DNA of 64,000 nucleotides from Halomonas sp. M4R1S46 (GCF_025725685.1 NZ_CP107008.1:558001-622000), one strand, 5' to 3'; numbered from the stretch's first letter, positions 1-8,870 are shown. Notes: a model not told the origin generated them from the letters alone. Numbers and translations are program-made.

Positions 1-1
1 C

Positions 2-1837
2 CTGGCGTCTCTCGACCAGGCCGTGCAGGCCCTCGCCCCGGGGCTCGCCGCCGAGCTCGGCCTGCTCGAGGCCGAGGAGCGCGAGGCGCCCGCCGACAGC
101 CTGGCGGCCAGGGTGGGTGGCGCCGGGGCAGCCGCCCAGTGGCTGACCCGGGTGCGCTGCGTCGACTCCCGGGAGCAGGCCTGGGCCGAGCGGCCCGCCC
201 TGGCCGCCGGGGAGAGCCTGATCACGGCCGACGGTCTGTGGCTGGGGGACGGCTGGGCGCGACACCGGGGGCAGGACGAGGGGCCGGATACCCTGCTGCT
301 CAGCCGCCGCCGCGAGGGCGAGGTGCGCGAGGAACTCGCCGCGGTGGAGGCGCGTCTCGAGGCCCAGGAGGCCCGGCTCGGCGAGGCCGCGGAGCGTGTC
401 GAGCAGGCCGAGGAAGGGCTCGAGGCGGTGCGCCTCGAGGAGCGCGACCTCGAGCAGCAGCGCCAGCAGCTGGCGGTGCAGGACAGCGGCCTGGCCAGCC
501 GCCTCGAGCACCTCCAGGGGCGGGCCGGCGAGCTCGCCGAGGAGCTCGAGGGCCTGGCCGAGTCCGCCGAGGAGACGCGCCTGGCCATCGAGGAGACCCG
601 CGAGCACTGGCAGGCCGCCATGGCGCGACTGGAGGAGGGCGCCGAGACCCGCGAGCGACTGGAGCGTGCCCGTCAGCAGGCCCGGGAACGGTTGACCCAG
701 CTGCGGGCCCAGCAGCGGCCGCTGGCCGAGCAGTCCCAGCGCCTGGCCCTCGAGCACCAGCGGCTGACCACCGAGCGTGCCGGCCTGGCCGAGCAGCAGG
801 GACGCGCCGGTGAGGCCCGGGAGCGTCTCGAGCAGCGCTGCGCCGAGCTCGAGGAAGCCCGCGAGGGGCTGCACGAGCCCGACGAGGAGCGCCGCGAGCG
901 CCTCGAGGAGCTGCTCCATCGCCGCGAGCGGGAGGAGCGCGAGCTCAACGAGGCCCGCTCCCGCGCCGCCGGCCTGGTCGAGCGGCTGCGCGAGGACGAG
1001 CAGACCCGCCAGGGCCACGAGCGCCAGCTCGAGGGCATCCGCGAACGCCTGCAGGAAGCGCGCATGCAGGTCCAGGCGCTGACCCTCAAGGCCGAGACTC
1101 AGGACGAACAGCTGCGCGAGCTCGGCCACGACACCGAGACGCTGGCCGAGGCCCTGGACCCCAATGCCACCGAGTCGGCCTGGCAGACCCGCCTCGAGGA
1201 GGTCGGCGAGCGCATCCGCCGGCTGGGCGCGATCAACCTGGCGGCCATCGAGGAGTACGACCAGCAGGCCGAGCGGCGCGACTACCTGGAGGCCCAGCAT
1301 GCCGAGCTCACCGAGGCCCTGGAGACCCTTGATCGGGCGATCCGGCGCATCGACCAGGAAACCCGCACGCGATTCCGCGACACCTTCGAGCGAGTCAACA
1401 GCGGTCTGCAGACGCTTTTCCCCAAGGTCTTCGGCGGCGGGACCGCATGGTTGACCCTGACCGGCGAGGATTTGCTGGAGACGGGGGTCGCCATCATGGC
1501 GCGCCCCCCCGGCAAGAAGAACAGCACCATTCATCTCCTCTCGGGGGGCGAAAAGGCACTGACGGCCCTGTCGATGGTCTTCGCCATCTTCCAGCTCAAT
1601 CCGGCGCCCTTCTGCATGCTCGACGAGGTCGACGCCCCGCTGGATGATGCCAACGTGGGGCGCTATGCCAAGCTGGTTAAGGAGATGTCGGACTCGGTCC
1701 AGTTCATTTATATCACCCACAACAAGATCGCCATGGAGGCATCGGAACGTCTCATGGGGGTGACCATGCAGGAACCTGGCGTCTCCCGGCTGGTCTCTGT
1801 AGGCGTCGAGGAGGCCGCGGCCCTCGCGGAGGCCTGA
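2..1837 (+). CDS. smc: Chromosome partition protein Smc, C-terminal part (5' end outside window)
   Basis: The frame is open from the first bases, so this is the 3' part of a longer gene. SMC dimers organise and segregate the chromosome with ScpA/ScpB. About the first 80 residues look like the end of the hinge domain. A long Glu/Arg/Gln/Leu-rich coiled coil follows to about residue 410, then the C-terminal ATPase head. The head shows the ABC signature (LLSGGEKALTALS) and Walker B (CMLDEVDAPLDD), followed by YITHNK. The roughly 610 residues here are about half of a usual 1150-1200 aa SMC. It is followed by zipA, a common arrangement in Halomonas and Pseudomonas relatives. The assignment is secure. 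Confidence 0.96.
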   Translation: MASLDQAVQALAPGLAAELGLLEAEEREAPADSLAARVGGAGAAAQWLTRVRCVDSREQAWAERPALAAGESLITADGLWLGDGWARHRGQDEGPDTLLLSRRREGEVREELAAVEARLEAQEARLGEAAERVEQAEEGLEAVRLEERDLEQQRQQLAVQDSGLASRLEHLQGRAGELAEELEGLAESAEETRLAIEETREHWQAAMARLEEGAETRERLERARQQARERLTQLRAQQRPLAEQSQRLALEHQRLTTERAGLAEQQGRAGEARERLEQRCAELEEAREGLHEPDEERRERLEELLHRREREERELNEARSRAAGLVERLREDEQTRQGHERQLEGIRERLQEARMQVQALTLKAETQDEQLRELGHDTETLAEALDPNATESAWQTRLEEVGERIRRLGAINLAAIEEYDQQAERRDYLEAQHAELTEALETLDRAIRRIDQETRTRFRDTFERVNSGLQTLFPKVFGGGTAWLTLTGEDLLETGVAIMARPPGKKNSTIHLLSGGEKALTALSMVFAIFQLNPAPFCMLDEVDAPLDDANVGRYAKLVKEMSDSVQFIYITHNKIAMEASERLMGVTMQEPGVSRLVSVGVEEAAALAEA

Positions 1838-2062
1838 GGGCTTGAACGGAAACGGCAAAAGGGTTAACAAGGAAGGCAATGATGCTGCATTGCACGTACG
1901 CAAAGGGATTCACGAAGGGCGATTGCACAGGGCTTGGTCAAGAGTCGCAATGAATTTTGCGGGCTTGACAATCAAAAAAAGTGGTCCTTTTTTGGGCAAT
2001 CGCGCTATGCTGTTCACGGACAACCATCAGGCATGGCGCCTTAGCAAAAGGCATGACGACCC

Positions 2063-3493
2063 ATGGAACTAAGAGAGTGGCTGATCATTCTGGGGCTGGC
2101 GCTGGTGACCCTCATCGTCATCGACGGCGTGCGTCGCCTGCAGCGCCAGCGTCGTGTTCCCCGGCTGGATGCGGCCGGACACGATACCGGAGACGAAACG
2201 ACGGGCTCCATCGAGGACCCCGAGGCGGCGGCCCGAGAGGCCGAGCTCAACTGGGAACTGCCCAACGGAGGGGCGCGAGTCGTCAGGCCCGCGGCAGAGG
2301 GCGACGTGCAACCCAAGCCCAAGCTCCAGCGGCAGGACCACCCCGGTCCTTCCCGGGTGCTGTCGGAATTCCGTCGCCAGCACGGTGAGGAGCACCATGA
2401 CACTCCCGCCGAGGCGTCGCGGCCGGCGTCCGCCGCCCCGCAGGCGCGTCCCGCGGCCTCGCCCGAGCCGATACCTGCCGAGACCTCGCGGGTCGAGGAG
2501 GCCGCCGGCAGGTCGCGCCCCGAGTCCGACCTCCCGCCCGCCGAGGCCGAAGCACGGCCGGCGGCGGCCCGCCAGCCCGACGAGGCGTCCCGGGACGAGG
2601 CCGATCTCGCCGAGCCCCTGGTGGCCAACCCTGCCGATCACGACGGCTATGCCGATGACGACGCCTATCGCCTGGTCGACCTGGAAGGCATGGGCGATTC
2701 CCTGAAGACCGGCTCCCGGCGGGTCGGCTCCTCCATGCAGCGCTTCGGCGCCTCCCTGCAGAAGACCCTCCACGAGCGTCGCGACCACAAGCGTCAGGAG
2801 CGGGCGCGCCGCGAGCAGGAAAAGGCCGAACAGGCTGCCCGCGAGGAGGCCCGGCGCCGCCAGCAGGCCGAGGAACAGGTCGCTCGCGAGGCCGAACGCC
2901 GCGAGCGGGAAGCCGCCGAGGCCGAGGCATATGACGAGCCCGCCGCCGAGAGTCCTCGCGAGGACGGCGTGGTGCGTGCCCACCCGGTGCTGGAGAAGGC
3001 GCTGCGCCACGATGTCGCCGCCGAGCATGCCCGGGAGACCCTCGGCCAGGCCGAGGAGATCATCGTCATCAGCGTGATGTCCCGGGACGAGGCCGGTTTC
3101 TCCGGCACGGCCCTGCTCGACCTGATGCTGGCCTGCGGGCTGCGCTATGGCCGCGACATGGGCATCTTCCATCGCTTCGAGACCGAGGATCCCGAGAGCC
3201 GCCTGCAGTTCTCCATGGTCAACGTGGTCAAGCCGGGCACCTTCCCCATCCAGTCCATGGACGACTTCCGCACCCCGGGGGTCACCCTGCTGATGCCGCT
3301 GCCCGGCGCCACCGATACCTCGGCGGCCTTCGAGGCCATGGTCGAGACCGCCATGGTCATCGTGCGCCACCTGGGCGGGGAGCTGAAGGACGAGCACCTC
3401 AGCGTGATGACCGCCCAGACCGTGGAATTCGCGCGCCAGCGAGTGCAGGAGTTCGAGCGCCGCAACCGACTCAATCGTTACCAAGTCAATTAG
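2063..3493 (+). CDS. zipA: Cell division protein ZipA
   Basis: ZipA anchors the FtsZ ring to the inner membrane and stabilises it. The product (476 aa) begins with one N-terminal transmembrane helix (REWLIILGLALVTLIVIDGV). A long Pro/Glu/Ala-rich linker and a charged Lys/Arg/Glu coiled stretch (about residues 230-300) follow. The C-terminal FtsZ-binding domain covers the last 140 residues (EIIVISVMSRDE... to the end). The linker is longer than in E. coli (328 aa), as is usual in this group. The position between smc and ligA is the conserved gammaproteobacterial order. No strong Shine-Dalgarno sequence is visible, but the start gives the expected N-terminal membrane anchor. Confidence 0.95.
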   Translation: MELREWLIILGLALVTLIVIDGVRRLQRQRRVPRLDAAGHDTGDETTGSIEDPEAAAREAELNWELPNGGARVVRPAAEGDVQPKPKLQRQDHPGPSRVLSEFRRQHGEEHHDTPAEASRPASAAPQARPAASPEPIPAETSRVEEAAGRSRPESDLPPAEAEARPAAARQPDEASRDEADLAEPLVANPADHDGYADDDAYRLVDLEGMGDSLKTGSRRVGSSMQRFGASLQKTLHERRDHKRQERARREQEKAEQAAREEARRRQQAEEQVAREAERREREAAEAEAYDEPAAESPREDGVVRAHPVLEKALRHDVAAEHARETLGQAEEIIVISVMSRDEAGFSGTALLDLMLACGLRYGRDMGIFHRFETEDPESRLQFSMVNVVKPGTFPIQSMDDFRTPGVTLLMPLPGATDTSAAFEAMVETAMVIVRHLGGELKDEHLSVMTAQTVEFARQRVQEFERRNRLNRYQVN

Positions 3494-3544
3494 CCTTGCC
3501 GGGCTTCACCCGGAGCTGTAGGCCGTAAGCTTGAAGCTGGAAGA

Positions 3545-3579
3545 AAACCACCTCCGTAGCCTTGCTACGGGGGTGGTTT
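3545..3579. terminator. 16-bp stem-loop after zipA
   Basis: A 16-bp stem with a 3-nt loop (AAACCACC-TCCGTAGC / CTT / GCTACGG-GGGTGGTTT; one G-U pair). It lies 50 bp after the zipA stop and 14 bp before the heptamer array. It probably ends the smc-zipA transcript, although only GTTT follows the stem. Confidence 0.6.
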
Positions 3580-3593
3580 GGTTTAAGCTCGCC

Positions 3594-3712
3594 TTCGAGC
3601 TTCGAGCTTCGAGCTTCGAGCTTCGAGCTTCGAGCTTCGAGCTTCGAGCTTCGAGCTTCGAGCTTCGAGCTTCGAGCTTCGAGCTTCGAGCTTCGAGCTT
3701 CGAGCTTCGAGC
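3594..3712. repeat. 17 perfect tandem copies of TTCGAGC
   Basis: Seventeen uninterrupted, identical copies of the 7-mer TTCGAGC (119 bp) fill the gap between zipA and ligA. A partial copy (TTCG) follows, and diverged heptamers of the form AAGCTTG/AAGCTGG lie just upstream at 3527-3543. Since 7 is not a multiple of 3, all frames are open across it and it gives a spurious (ASSFELR)n peptide. I treat it as non-coding. Perfect identity implies recent expansion or active homogenisation. Confidence 0.97.
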
Positions 3713-3748
3713 TTCGGGGCCTTCGCTATAGATCGAGACACGGATGAC

Positions 3749-5806
3749 ATGACCCAGCCCGACCCTTCGCTTCAAGAAGAGGCGGCGCGCCTGCGCGCCG
3801 AACTCGAGGACGCCAACTACCGCTACTACGTGCTGGACGAGCCGCGCATGACCGACGCCGACTACGATCGTCGGCTGCGCCGCCTGCAGGAGCTGGAGGA
3901 CCAGCATCCCGAGCTCGTCACCCCCGACTCGCCGACCCAGCGGGTCGGTGCCGCTCCCGCCGAGGGCTTCCCCGAGGTCCGGCATGCAGAGCCGATGCTG
4001 TCGTTGAATAACGCCTTCGACGAGGACGAGCTGGAGGCCTTCGTGCGCCGGGTGGCCGAGCGGCTGGAAGCCGACCCCGAGACCCTCGCCTTCTGCTGCG
4101 AACCCAAGCTCGACGGGGCCGCCGTCTCGCTGGTCTATGAACGCGGCGAGCTCGCCGCCGGCGTCACCCGCGGCGACGGCCGCACCGGCGAAGGCATCAC
4201 CTCCAACCTCAAGACCCTGAAGTCGATCCCGCTCAGGCTGCGCGGCAAGGAGTGGCCAGACCGGCTGGAGGTGCGCGGCGAGGTCACCATGCGTCATGCC
4301 GACTTCGAGGCCATGAACGACAAGGCCCGGGAAGCGGGGGGCAAGGTCTTCGCCAACCCGCGCAATGCCGCCGCCGGCAGCCTGCGCCAGCTCGACCCGC
4401 GCATCACCGCCACCCGCCCCCTGGAGTTTACGGCCTATCAACTTGTTCAAAACATGATAAGTCTGGCCAATATCGATACCCCGACCCACAGCCAACAGAT
4501 GGAGCTGTTGCGCGGGTGGGGCTTTCGCGTCAATCCCGAGCTCGAGGTGGTGAAGGGCGCCGAAGGCGTGATCGACTACTGCCGCGACCTCGGCGAGAAG
4601 CGCGACGCCCTCGGTTACGACATCGACGGGGTGGTGATCAAGGTCGACGACCTGCGCCTGCAGCGCGAGCTCGGCTTCGTGGCCCGGGCGCCGCGCTGGG
4701 CCATCGCCTTCAAGTTCCCCGCCCAGGAGCAGACCACGCGGCTCAACGACGTGGAGTTCCAGGTCGGCCGCACCGGGGCCATCACCCCCGTGGCCCGCCT
4801 CGAGCCGGTCTCGGTGGCCGGGGTCACCGTCTCCAACGCCACCCTGCACAACGCCGACGAGATCGCCCGGCTCGGGGTGATGATCGGCGACACCGTGGCC
4901 ATCCGCCGGGCCGGCGACGTGATTCCCCAGGTGGTGCGGGTCCAGGAGGAGGAGCGGCCCGCCGACGCCCGGGCGATCGTCTTCCCCGAGCGCTGCCCGG
5001 TGTGCGACTCCCAGATCGAGCGCCTCGAGGGCGAGGTGGTCGCGCGCTGCTCGGGGGGGCTCTACTGTGCCGCCCAGCGCAAGGAGGCCCTGAAGCACTT
5101 CGCCGGCCGGCGGGCGCTGGACATCGACGGCCTGGGCGAGAAGCTGATCGATGCGCTGGTCGAGCGCGACTGGGTGAAGACCCCGGCGGATCTCTTCGGC
5201 CTCGAGGCCGAGCGCCTCGCCGAGCTTCCCCGCATGGGCCAGAAGTCCTCGCAGAATCTGGTGGACGCCCTGGACAAGGCCAAGGCGACGACGCTGGCCC
5301 GCTTCATCTTCGCCCTGGGCATCCGCGAGGTGGGCGAGGCCACCGCCGCCAACCTGGCCCGCCACTTCGGCACCCTGGGGGCGCTGATGGAGGCCGACCG
5401 GGAGGCCCTGGAGGCGGTGGAGGACGTGGGGCCCATCGTCGCCGCCCACGTGCACACCTTCTTCCGCCAGCCCCACAACCGCGAGACCCTCGAGGCGCTC
5501 ATCGAGGCCGGCGTGCACTGGGAAGAGGCCGAAGTGAAGAGCGGGCCGACGCCGCTGGAAGGCCAGACCTGGGTGCTTACCGGCTCCATGGAGAGCATGA
5601 CCCGGGACGAGGGCAAGGCGCGCCTCCAGGCGCTGGGCGCCAAGGTCGCCGGCAGCGTCTCGAAGAAGACCGCCTGCCTGGTGGCCGGGGAGGCCGCCGG
5701 CAGCAAGTTGACCAAGGCCGAGCAGCTCGGCGTCGAGGTGATCGACGAGGCCACCTTCCTCGAGCGCCTGGCCGCCTGGGAAAAGGGAGAACGCGACGAT
5801 GGGTGA
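3749..5806 (+). CDS. ligA: NAD-dependent DNA ligase LigA
   Basis: LigA seals nicks during replication and repair using NAD. The product is 685 aa, normal for the family. Domain Ia has the NAD-contacting YRYYVLDEP. The adenylation site is CEPKLDG, with the catalytic lysine near residue 120. The OB fold and a Cys4 zinc finger (CPVC...C...C) follow, then a helix-hairpin-helix block and a C-terminal BRCT domain (EGQTWVLTG to the end). The start at 3749 gives the usual N-terminus. The BRCT end overlaps the next gene by 8 bp. A short AT-richer patch near 4430-4510 encodes an unusual segment (AYQLVQNMISLANID) where most LigA proteins have AYGLG. Confidence 0.97.
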   Translation: MTQPDPSLQEEAARLRAELEDANYRYYVLDEPRMTDADYDRRLRRLQELEDQHPELVTPDSPTQRVGAAPAEGFPEVRHAEPMLSLNNAFDEDELEAFVRRVAERLEADPETLAFCCEPKLDGAAVSLVYERGELAAGVTRGDGRTGEGITSNLKTLKSIPLRLRGKEWPDRLEVRGEVTMRHADFEAMNDKAREAGGKVFANPRNAAAGSLRQLDPRITATRPLEFTAYQLVQNMISLANIDTPTHSQQMELLRGWGFRVNPELEVVKGAEGVIDYCRDLGEKRDALGYDIDGVVIKVDDLRLQRELGFVARAPRWAIAFKFPAQEQTTRLNDVEFQVGRTGAITPVARLEPVSVAGVTVSNATLHNADEIARLGVMIGDTVAIRRAGDVIPQVVRVQEEERPADARAIVFPERCPVCDSQIERLEGEVVARCSGGLYCAAQRKEALKHFAGRRALDIDGLGEKLIDALVERDWVKTPADLFGLEAERLAELPRMGQKSSQNLVDALDKAKATTLARFIFALGIREVGEATAANLARHFGTLGALMEADREALEAVEDVGPIVAAHVHTFFRQPHNRETLEALIEAGVHWEEAEVKSGPTPLEGQTWVLTGSMESMTRDEGKARLQALGAKVAGSVSKKTACLVAGEAAGSKLTKAEQLGVEVIDEATFLERLAAWEKGERDDG

Positions 5807-6068
5807 GCGCTTTATCGAGGTACCGTATCGCATGCTGCCGGGGGAGACCCTGGACGGCCTGCTCGAGGCCTTCGTCACCCGCCAGGGCTACGACACCACC
5901 GATACCGGGGCGGGCATGGCCGGCTGGGTCGCCGAGCTCAAGCGCCAGCTGGAACGCAGCGAGCTGATCATCGCCCATGACCTCGAGACCGAGACCACCG
6001 AGGTGATGACCCTGGCCCAGTGGCGGGCGTTCGGCCGCGACCTGGCCGACGACGAGGAGGAAGGCTAG
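5799..6068 (+). CDS. YheU/UPF0270 family small protein
   Basis: An 89-residue protein whose start overlaps the ligA stop by 8 bp, so translation is probably coupled. It resembles E. coli YheU (UPF0270) across its length: I/V-P-Y/W-x-x-L-x-P-E-T-L near the N-terminus, then L-x-x-L/I-E-x-F-V-x-R-x-G, then a VA-x-L/V-KRQL stretch. The biochemical role of the family is not established. The family call is a pattern match by eye, and the location behind ligA gives no clear functional clue. Confidence 0.8.
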   Translation: MGERFIEVPYRMLPGETLDGLLEAFVTRQGYDTTDTGAGMAGWVAELKRQLERSELIIAHDLETETTEVMTLAQWRAFGRDLADDEEEG

Positions 6069-6094
6069 GCCCGGGGCCGAAGGCCCCGTGACGC

Positions 6095-6697
6095 TCATGA
6101 ACGCGCGTCGGGCGCCTCGCCGATGATCTCGGGATCGAAGGGAGGACGCGAGAAGATGCGCCGGACCATGGGGGCGAAGTGCTCCAGGGGACGCGATGGA
6201 TAGTCGGGATCGAAGGAGGCCTGGTCCCAGCGCTCGCAGAAGTCCACGCAGCGCTGGTACCAGGGGTGATCCCGGTAGCGGTCGCGCTCCAGCGGATCCC
6301 CGCCGAAGTGGTGGATGTAGTAGTAGTGCTGAAACAGGCCGTGGTGCTCGAGCACCCAGGTGACCCTTGCGCTGACATAGGGGCGGATGATCGAGGCGGC
6401 GTACTGGGAGTGGTTGTGCGGCGCCAGGTCATCGCCGAGGTCATGGATCAGGGCGGCGACGATCATCTCCTCGTCCTCCCCGTCGTCCTCGGCGCGGCTG
6501 GCGGACTGCAACACATGCTCGAGACGCGAGACCCGATACCCGCTCAGGGTGTTTTCCTGCCCGCGCAGGGCACTGAGGATGCGCTCGGGCAGGCCCGCGA
6601 TGTAGGCCTCCTCGAGCCGCCCGAGTAGCAGGTAGTCCTCGCGGGTGCCGTCCTTCATGCAGGTGAAGCTCACTTGCGGGGTAGCCTCGGTGGACAT
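6095..6697 (-). CDS. tmpB: TmpB-like HD-domain oxygenase (phosphonate to glycine betaine)
   Basis: An HD-domain protein of 200 aa resembling the PhnZ/TmpB mixed-valent diiron oxygenases. TmpB cleaves the C-P bond of (1-hydroxy-2-trimethylaminoethyl)phosphonate, giving glycine betaine and phosphate. Visible metal-ligand candidates in order are LEHVLQ, LIHDLGDD (the HD pair), PHNHS, EHHGLFQ and a late D in the ERWDQASF/DPDYPS region. That is the six-ligand spacing of the MIOX/PhnZ group. The start at 6697 is chosen because AGGAGGA sits 8 nt upstream; a longer in-frame extension to 6739 lacks such a site. It lies 32 bp behind tmpA on the same strand, and that pairing is the main argument for TmpB over other HD enzymes. 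Confidence 0.75.
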   Translation of the reverse strand: MSTEATPQVSFTCMKDGTREDYLLLGRLEEAYIAGLPERILSALRGQENTLSGYRVSRLEHVLQSASRAEDDGEDEEMIVAALIHDLGDDLAPHNHSQYAASIIRPYVSARVTWVLEHHGLFQHYYYIHHFGGDPLERDRYRDHPWYQRCVDFCERWDQASFDPDYPSRPLEHFAPMVRRIFSRPPFDPEIIGEAPDARS

Positions 6698-6729
6698 GCT
6701 GGGTCCTCCTGGGTGGGGGGATTCAGGGT

Positions 6730-7833
6730 TCAGCGGCACAGGGCGCGGTAGCGCCCGGCGGGGCCGTCCCGGTCGATGTAGCAGCCCTGCAGGTGGCGCC
6801 GGCCCTCGTTCGGATCGTAGGCGGTGCGGCCGTGCAGCAGGCGGTTGTTGTCGAACATCATCAGCTCGCCGGCCTGCAGAGGAAAGGCCAGGCGCTGAAG
6901 GGGATGCGAGAACAGCTCGCCGAGTCGGCGACGGGCGCGATGGAAGGTGCGGGTCGTCGTCTCGTCCATCAGCGGCAGGGCGTCCAGACGGGGGCTGTAG
7001 TGCACGCCCGTCGGGCGACCCGTCGTATCCAGGTGGATCATGGGACGGCGTTCGATAAGTTCCACCTCGTCATCGACGAAGCGGAAGCGCACCGGTACGG
7101 AGGCCAGCAGGCGGTAGCCCTCGGGATCCTCGGCGCGCAGCTGCTCGACGACGCTGAGGCTGTCGACCAGGGTGGAGAGCCCACCCGAGGTCTCGTTGAC
7201 CAGGCAATGCAGCAGCTGAATACCCGGTACCGGGTTGCGGTAGGGGTTGTCGGTATGCGGGGCCAGCGGCACCGGTCGATAGGCCAGGTCGTTGGATGCC
7301 GGGCGGGAGAAGACTTCGAAGTACTGGCCGAAATTGGTCGAACGCACTTGCCCATAGGACTCGCCGACCTCGACCAGGGTGCCGTCCTCCGTCGGAACCT
7401 TTTCGAGGATGATCACGCCGTAGCGCAGAAAGGCCTCGAGGGAGTCGCGGAAACAGGCTCGGTCGGCCATGCGCCCCCAGTCGAAGGTGATGGCCGCGCG
7501 GTCGATGCTGGCATCCCAGGGATGCGGCTTTGGCAGGCCGTCATCGGAGTCGAACTCGGCGACCAGGCGCGTCAGGTCGTAGTCGCCGGTATGGCCGTCG
7601 CTGAACGCGAGCCGGGCGCGCTGCTCGCCCAGGGCCTCGGCGTCGATCAGCCGCAGGTCCTGGGCGAGGTCGTGCGGGTTGAACAGGCGCTGCTGGGTCA
7701 CCGCATCGAGGTGTTCGGCGTCCTGGCAGCGCTCGCGCAGCCACAGGGCGGGCAGCTCGGTTCGCCGCTCGCCGTCGACCACGAAGACCGCGGGGGGATG
7801 CGTCTGGACTCGGAACTGGGGGTTCGACATCAT
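6730..7833 (-). CDS. tmpA: TmpA-like Fe(II)/2-oxoglutarate dioxygenase (gamma-butyrobetaine hydroxylase family)
   Basis: A 367-aa member of the gamma-butyrobetaine hydroxylase/TauD superfamily. TmpA hydroxylates 2-trimethylaminoethylphosphonate at C1, producing the TmpB substrate. The Fe ligands are HTD in PLAPHTDNPYR and the distal H in DNNRLLHGRTAYD; the following R in GRRHLQG should bind 2-oxoglutarate. The N-terminal region (LPALWLRERC...H) keeps the GBBH layout but has only one of the usual zinc-binding cysteines. ATG codons at 7833 and 7830 follow a GAGAG stretch and are preferred over the in-frame codon at 7866. A true GBBH (carnitine synthesis) is the alternative, but the adjacent HD oxygenase favours the phosphonate route. 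Confidence 0.75.
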   Translation of the reverse strand: MMSNPQFRVQTHPPAVFVVDGERRTELPALWLRERCQDAEHLDAVTQQRLFNPHDLAQDLRLIDAEALGEQRARLAFSDGHTGDYDLTRLVAEFDSDDGLPKPHPWDASIDRAAITFDWGRMADRACFRDSLEAFLRYGVIILEKVPTEDGTLVEVGESYGQVRSTNFGQYFEVFSRPASNDLAYRPVPLAPHTDNPYRNPVPGIQLLHCLVNETSGGLSTLVDSLSVVEQLRAEDPEGYRLLASVPVRFRFVDDEVELIERRPMIHLDTTGRPTGVHYSPRLDALPLMDETTTRTFHRARRRLGELFSHPLQRLAFPLQAGELMMFDNNRLLHGRTAYDPNEGRRHLQGCYIDRDGPAGRYRALCR

Positions 7834-7910
7834 GCTGGCTCTCGCACCGGGACAATGAACGCTCATTAGTCTAGGGAAGGCGGCAACGACGGGAAGGGGG
7901 GTGCACCTTA

Positions 7911-7929
7911 TGCAAGCTATTGGGTTGCC
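7911..7929. promoter_or_regulatory. Candidate LysR operator between tmpA and the divergent regulator
   Basis: A dyad TGCAA-N9-TTGCC lies in the 98-bp divergent gap, just upstream of the regulator start. The size and symmetry suit a LysR-family binding site. A CCTTATG direct repeat overlaps its two ends. Confidence 0.4.
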
Positions 7930-7931
7930 TT

Positions 7932-8870
7932 ATGGCTGAACGACCCAAGGAGGGATTGCCGACCCTCAAGGCGCTGGTGGCCTTCGAGGCGGCAGTGCGT
8001 CTCGGCTCGCTGTCCGCGGCCGCCAGGGCGCTGTCCACCACCCAGCCGGCGATCTCGCAGCGCATTCGCGGTCTCGAGGAGGCCGTGGGCCAGGTTCTCT
8101 TCGAGCGTGGGGGGAGCGGATTGCGGCCGACCCGCGAAGGGCTGCGCTTCCATGACGAGATCGCGCCGGCCCTGAAGACCATCGAGGGATCCATCCGGGC
8201 GCTGCGCGGTCGCGCCGAGTCGACGCGACCGCGGGTGCTGATCGCGGCCGACTTCGGCTTCGCGCACCTCTGGCTGCTGCCCAGGCTGGCGCGGCTGGAG
8301 GCGGCGACGCCGGACGTCGAGCTGGAGGTGGTCTCGGTGGACCGGCGTGCCGAGTCGGCCGCCCGGGCCGCCGATATCCGCATTCACTTCGATGCACACC
8401 ACGACGGGGCCGAGCGCTTCTATCCGGAGCGGGTCTTTCCCGTGTGCAGCCCGGCCTTCGCCGACCGGCATGGGCTCAGCGTGGCGTCTCCGGTGGACGC
8501 CTGGTGCACGCTGCCCCTGCTGCACATGGATGAGCGTAATCCGCGATGGATGGATTGGCGTCGCTGGAGCCTGTCGGCCGGCGTGTCGTATAGCGAACCG
8601 GACCGCCTGTTCACCTATAACAACTATCCCCTGCTGATCGGGGCCGTCGAGGCCGGAGACGGCATTGCGCTGGGTTGGTCGCCGCTGGTCGGCGACCGGC
8701 TGCGCGAGGGGCGGCTGGTGGCGCTGGGCCCGGCGGTGACGCGTGCCAGCCACGGCTATGCGGTCGAGAGGCGCCATGCCGACAGCACCCTGCTGCGGCG
8801 CATCGTCGACTGGATGGATGCCGAGCTCGCCCTGCCGGCCGTCGCCCCCGAGGAGGCACCCCGGCCCTGA
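7932..8870 (+). CDS. LysR-family transcriptional regulator (GcvA-like), divergent from tmpAB
   Basis: A 312-aa LysR-type regulator. The N-terminal winged helix (LKALVAFEAAVRLGSLSAAARALSTTQ, then PAISQRIRGLEEAVG) is followed by a substrate-binding domain of the GcvA/AmpR sort (VLIAADFGFAHLWLLPRLARL). Divergence from tmpA across a short gap suggests it controls tmpAB, perhaps in response to the phosphonate or betaine. The ATG at 7932 gives the expected N-terminus; a TTG at 7920 in the same frame is possible. Neither has an ideal ribosome binding site. Confidence 0.85.
   Translation: MAERPKEGLPTLKALVAFEAAVRLGSLSAAARALSTTQPAISQRIRGLEEAVGQVLFERGGSGLRPTREGLRFHDEIAPALKTIEGSIRALRGRAESTRPRVLIAADFGFAHLWLLPRLARLEAATPDVELEVVSVDRRAESAARAADIRIHFDAHHDGAERFYPERVFPVCSPAFADRHGLSVASPVDAWCTLPLLHMDERNPRWMDWRRWSLSAGVSYSEPDRLFTYNNYPLLIGAVEAGDGIALGWSPLVGDRLREGRLVALGPAVTRASHGYAVERRHADSTLLRRIVDWMDAELALPAVAPEEAPRP

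Noticed and set aside
1965..2010. Clear sigma-70 promoter for zipA
   Set aside because: A perfect TTGACA occurs at 1965-1970, but no -10 element lies at proper spacing; TATGCT at 2005 is too far.
3594..3712. Short-repeat array as a possible CRISPR, and the (ASSFELR)n frame as a protein
   Set aside because: Units are 7 bp with no spacers, so it is not a CRISPR. The peptide only reflects a period-7 repeat that keeps every frame open.
3506..5878. A 790-codon open frame opposite ligA
   Set aside because: It is a shadow of ligA in GC-rich DNA: low-complexity Gly/Ala/Leu/His product, no motifs, and it runs through the heptamer array. Many similar antisense frames across the window were rejected for the same reason.
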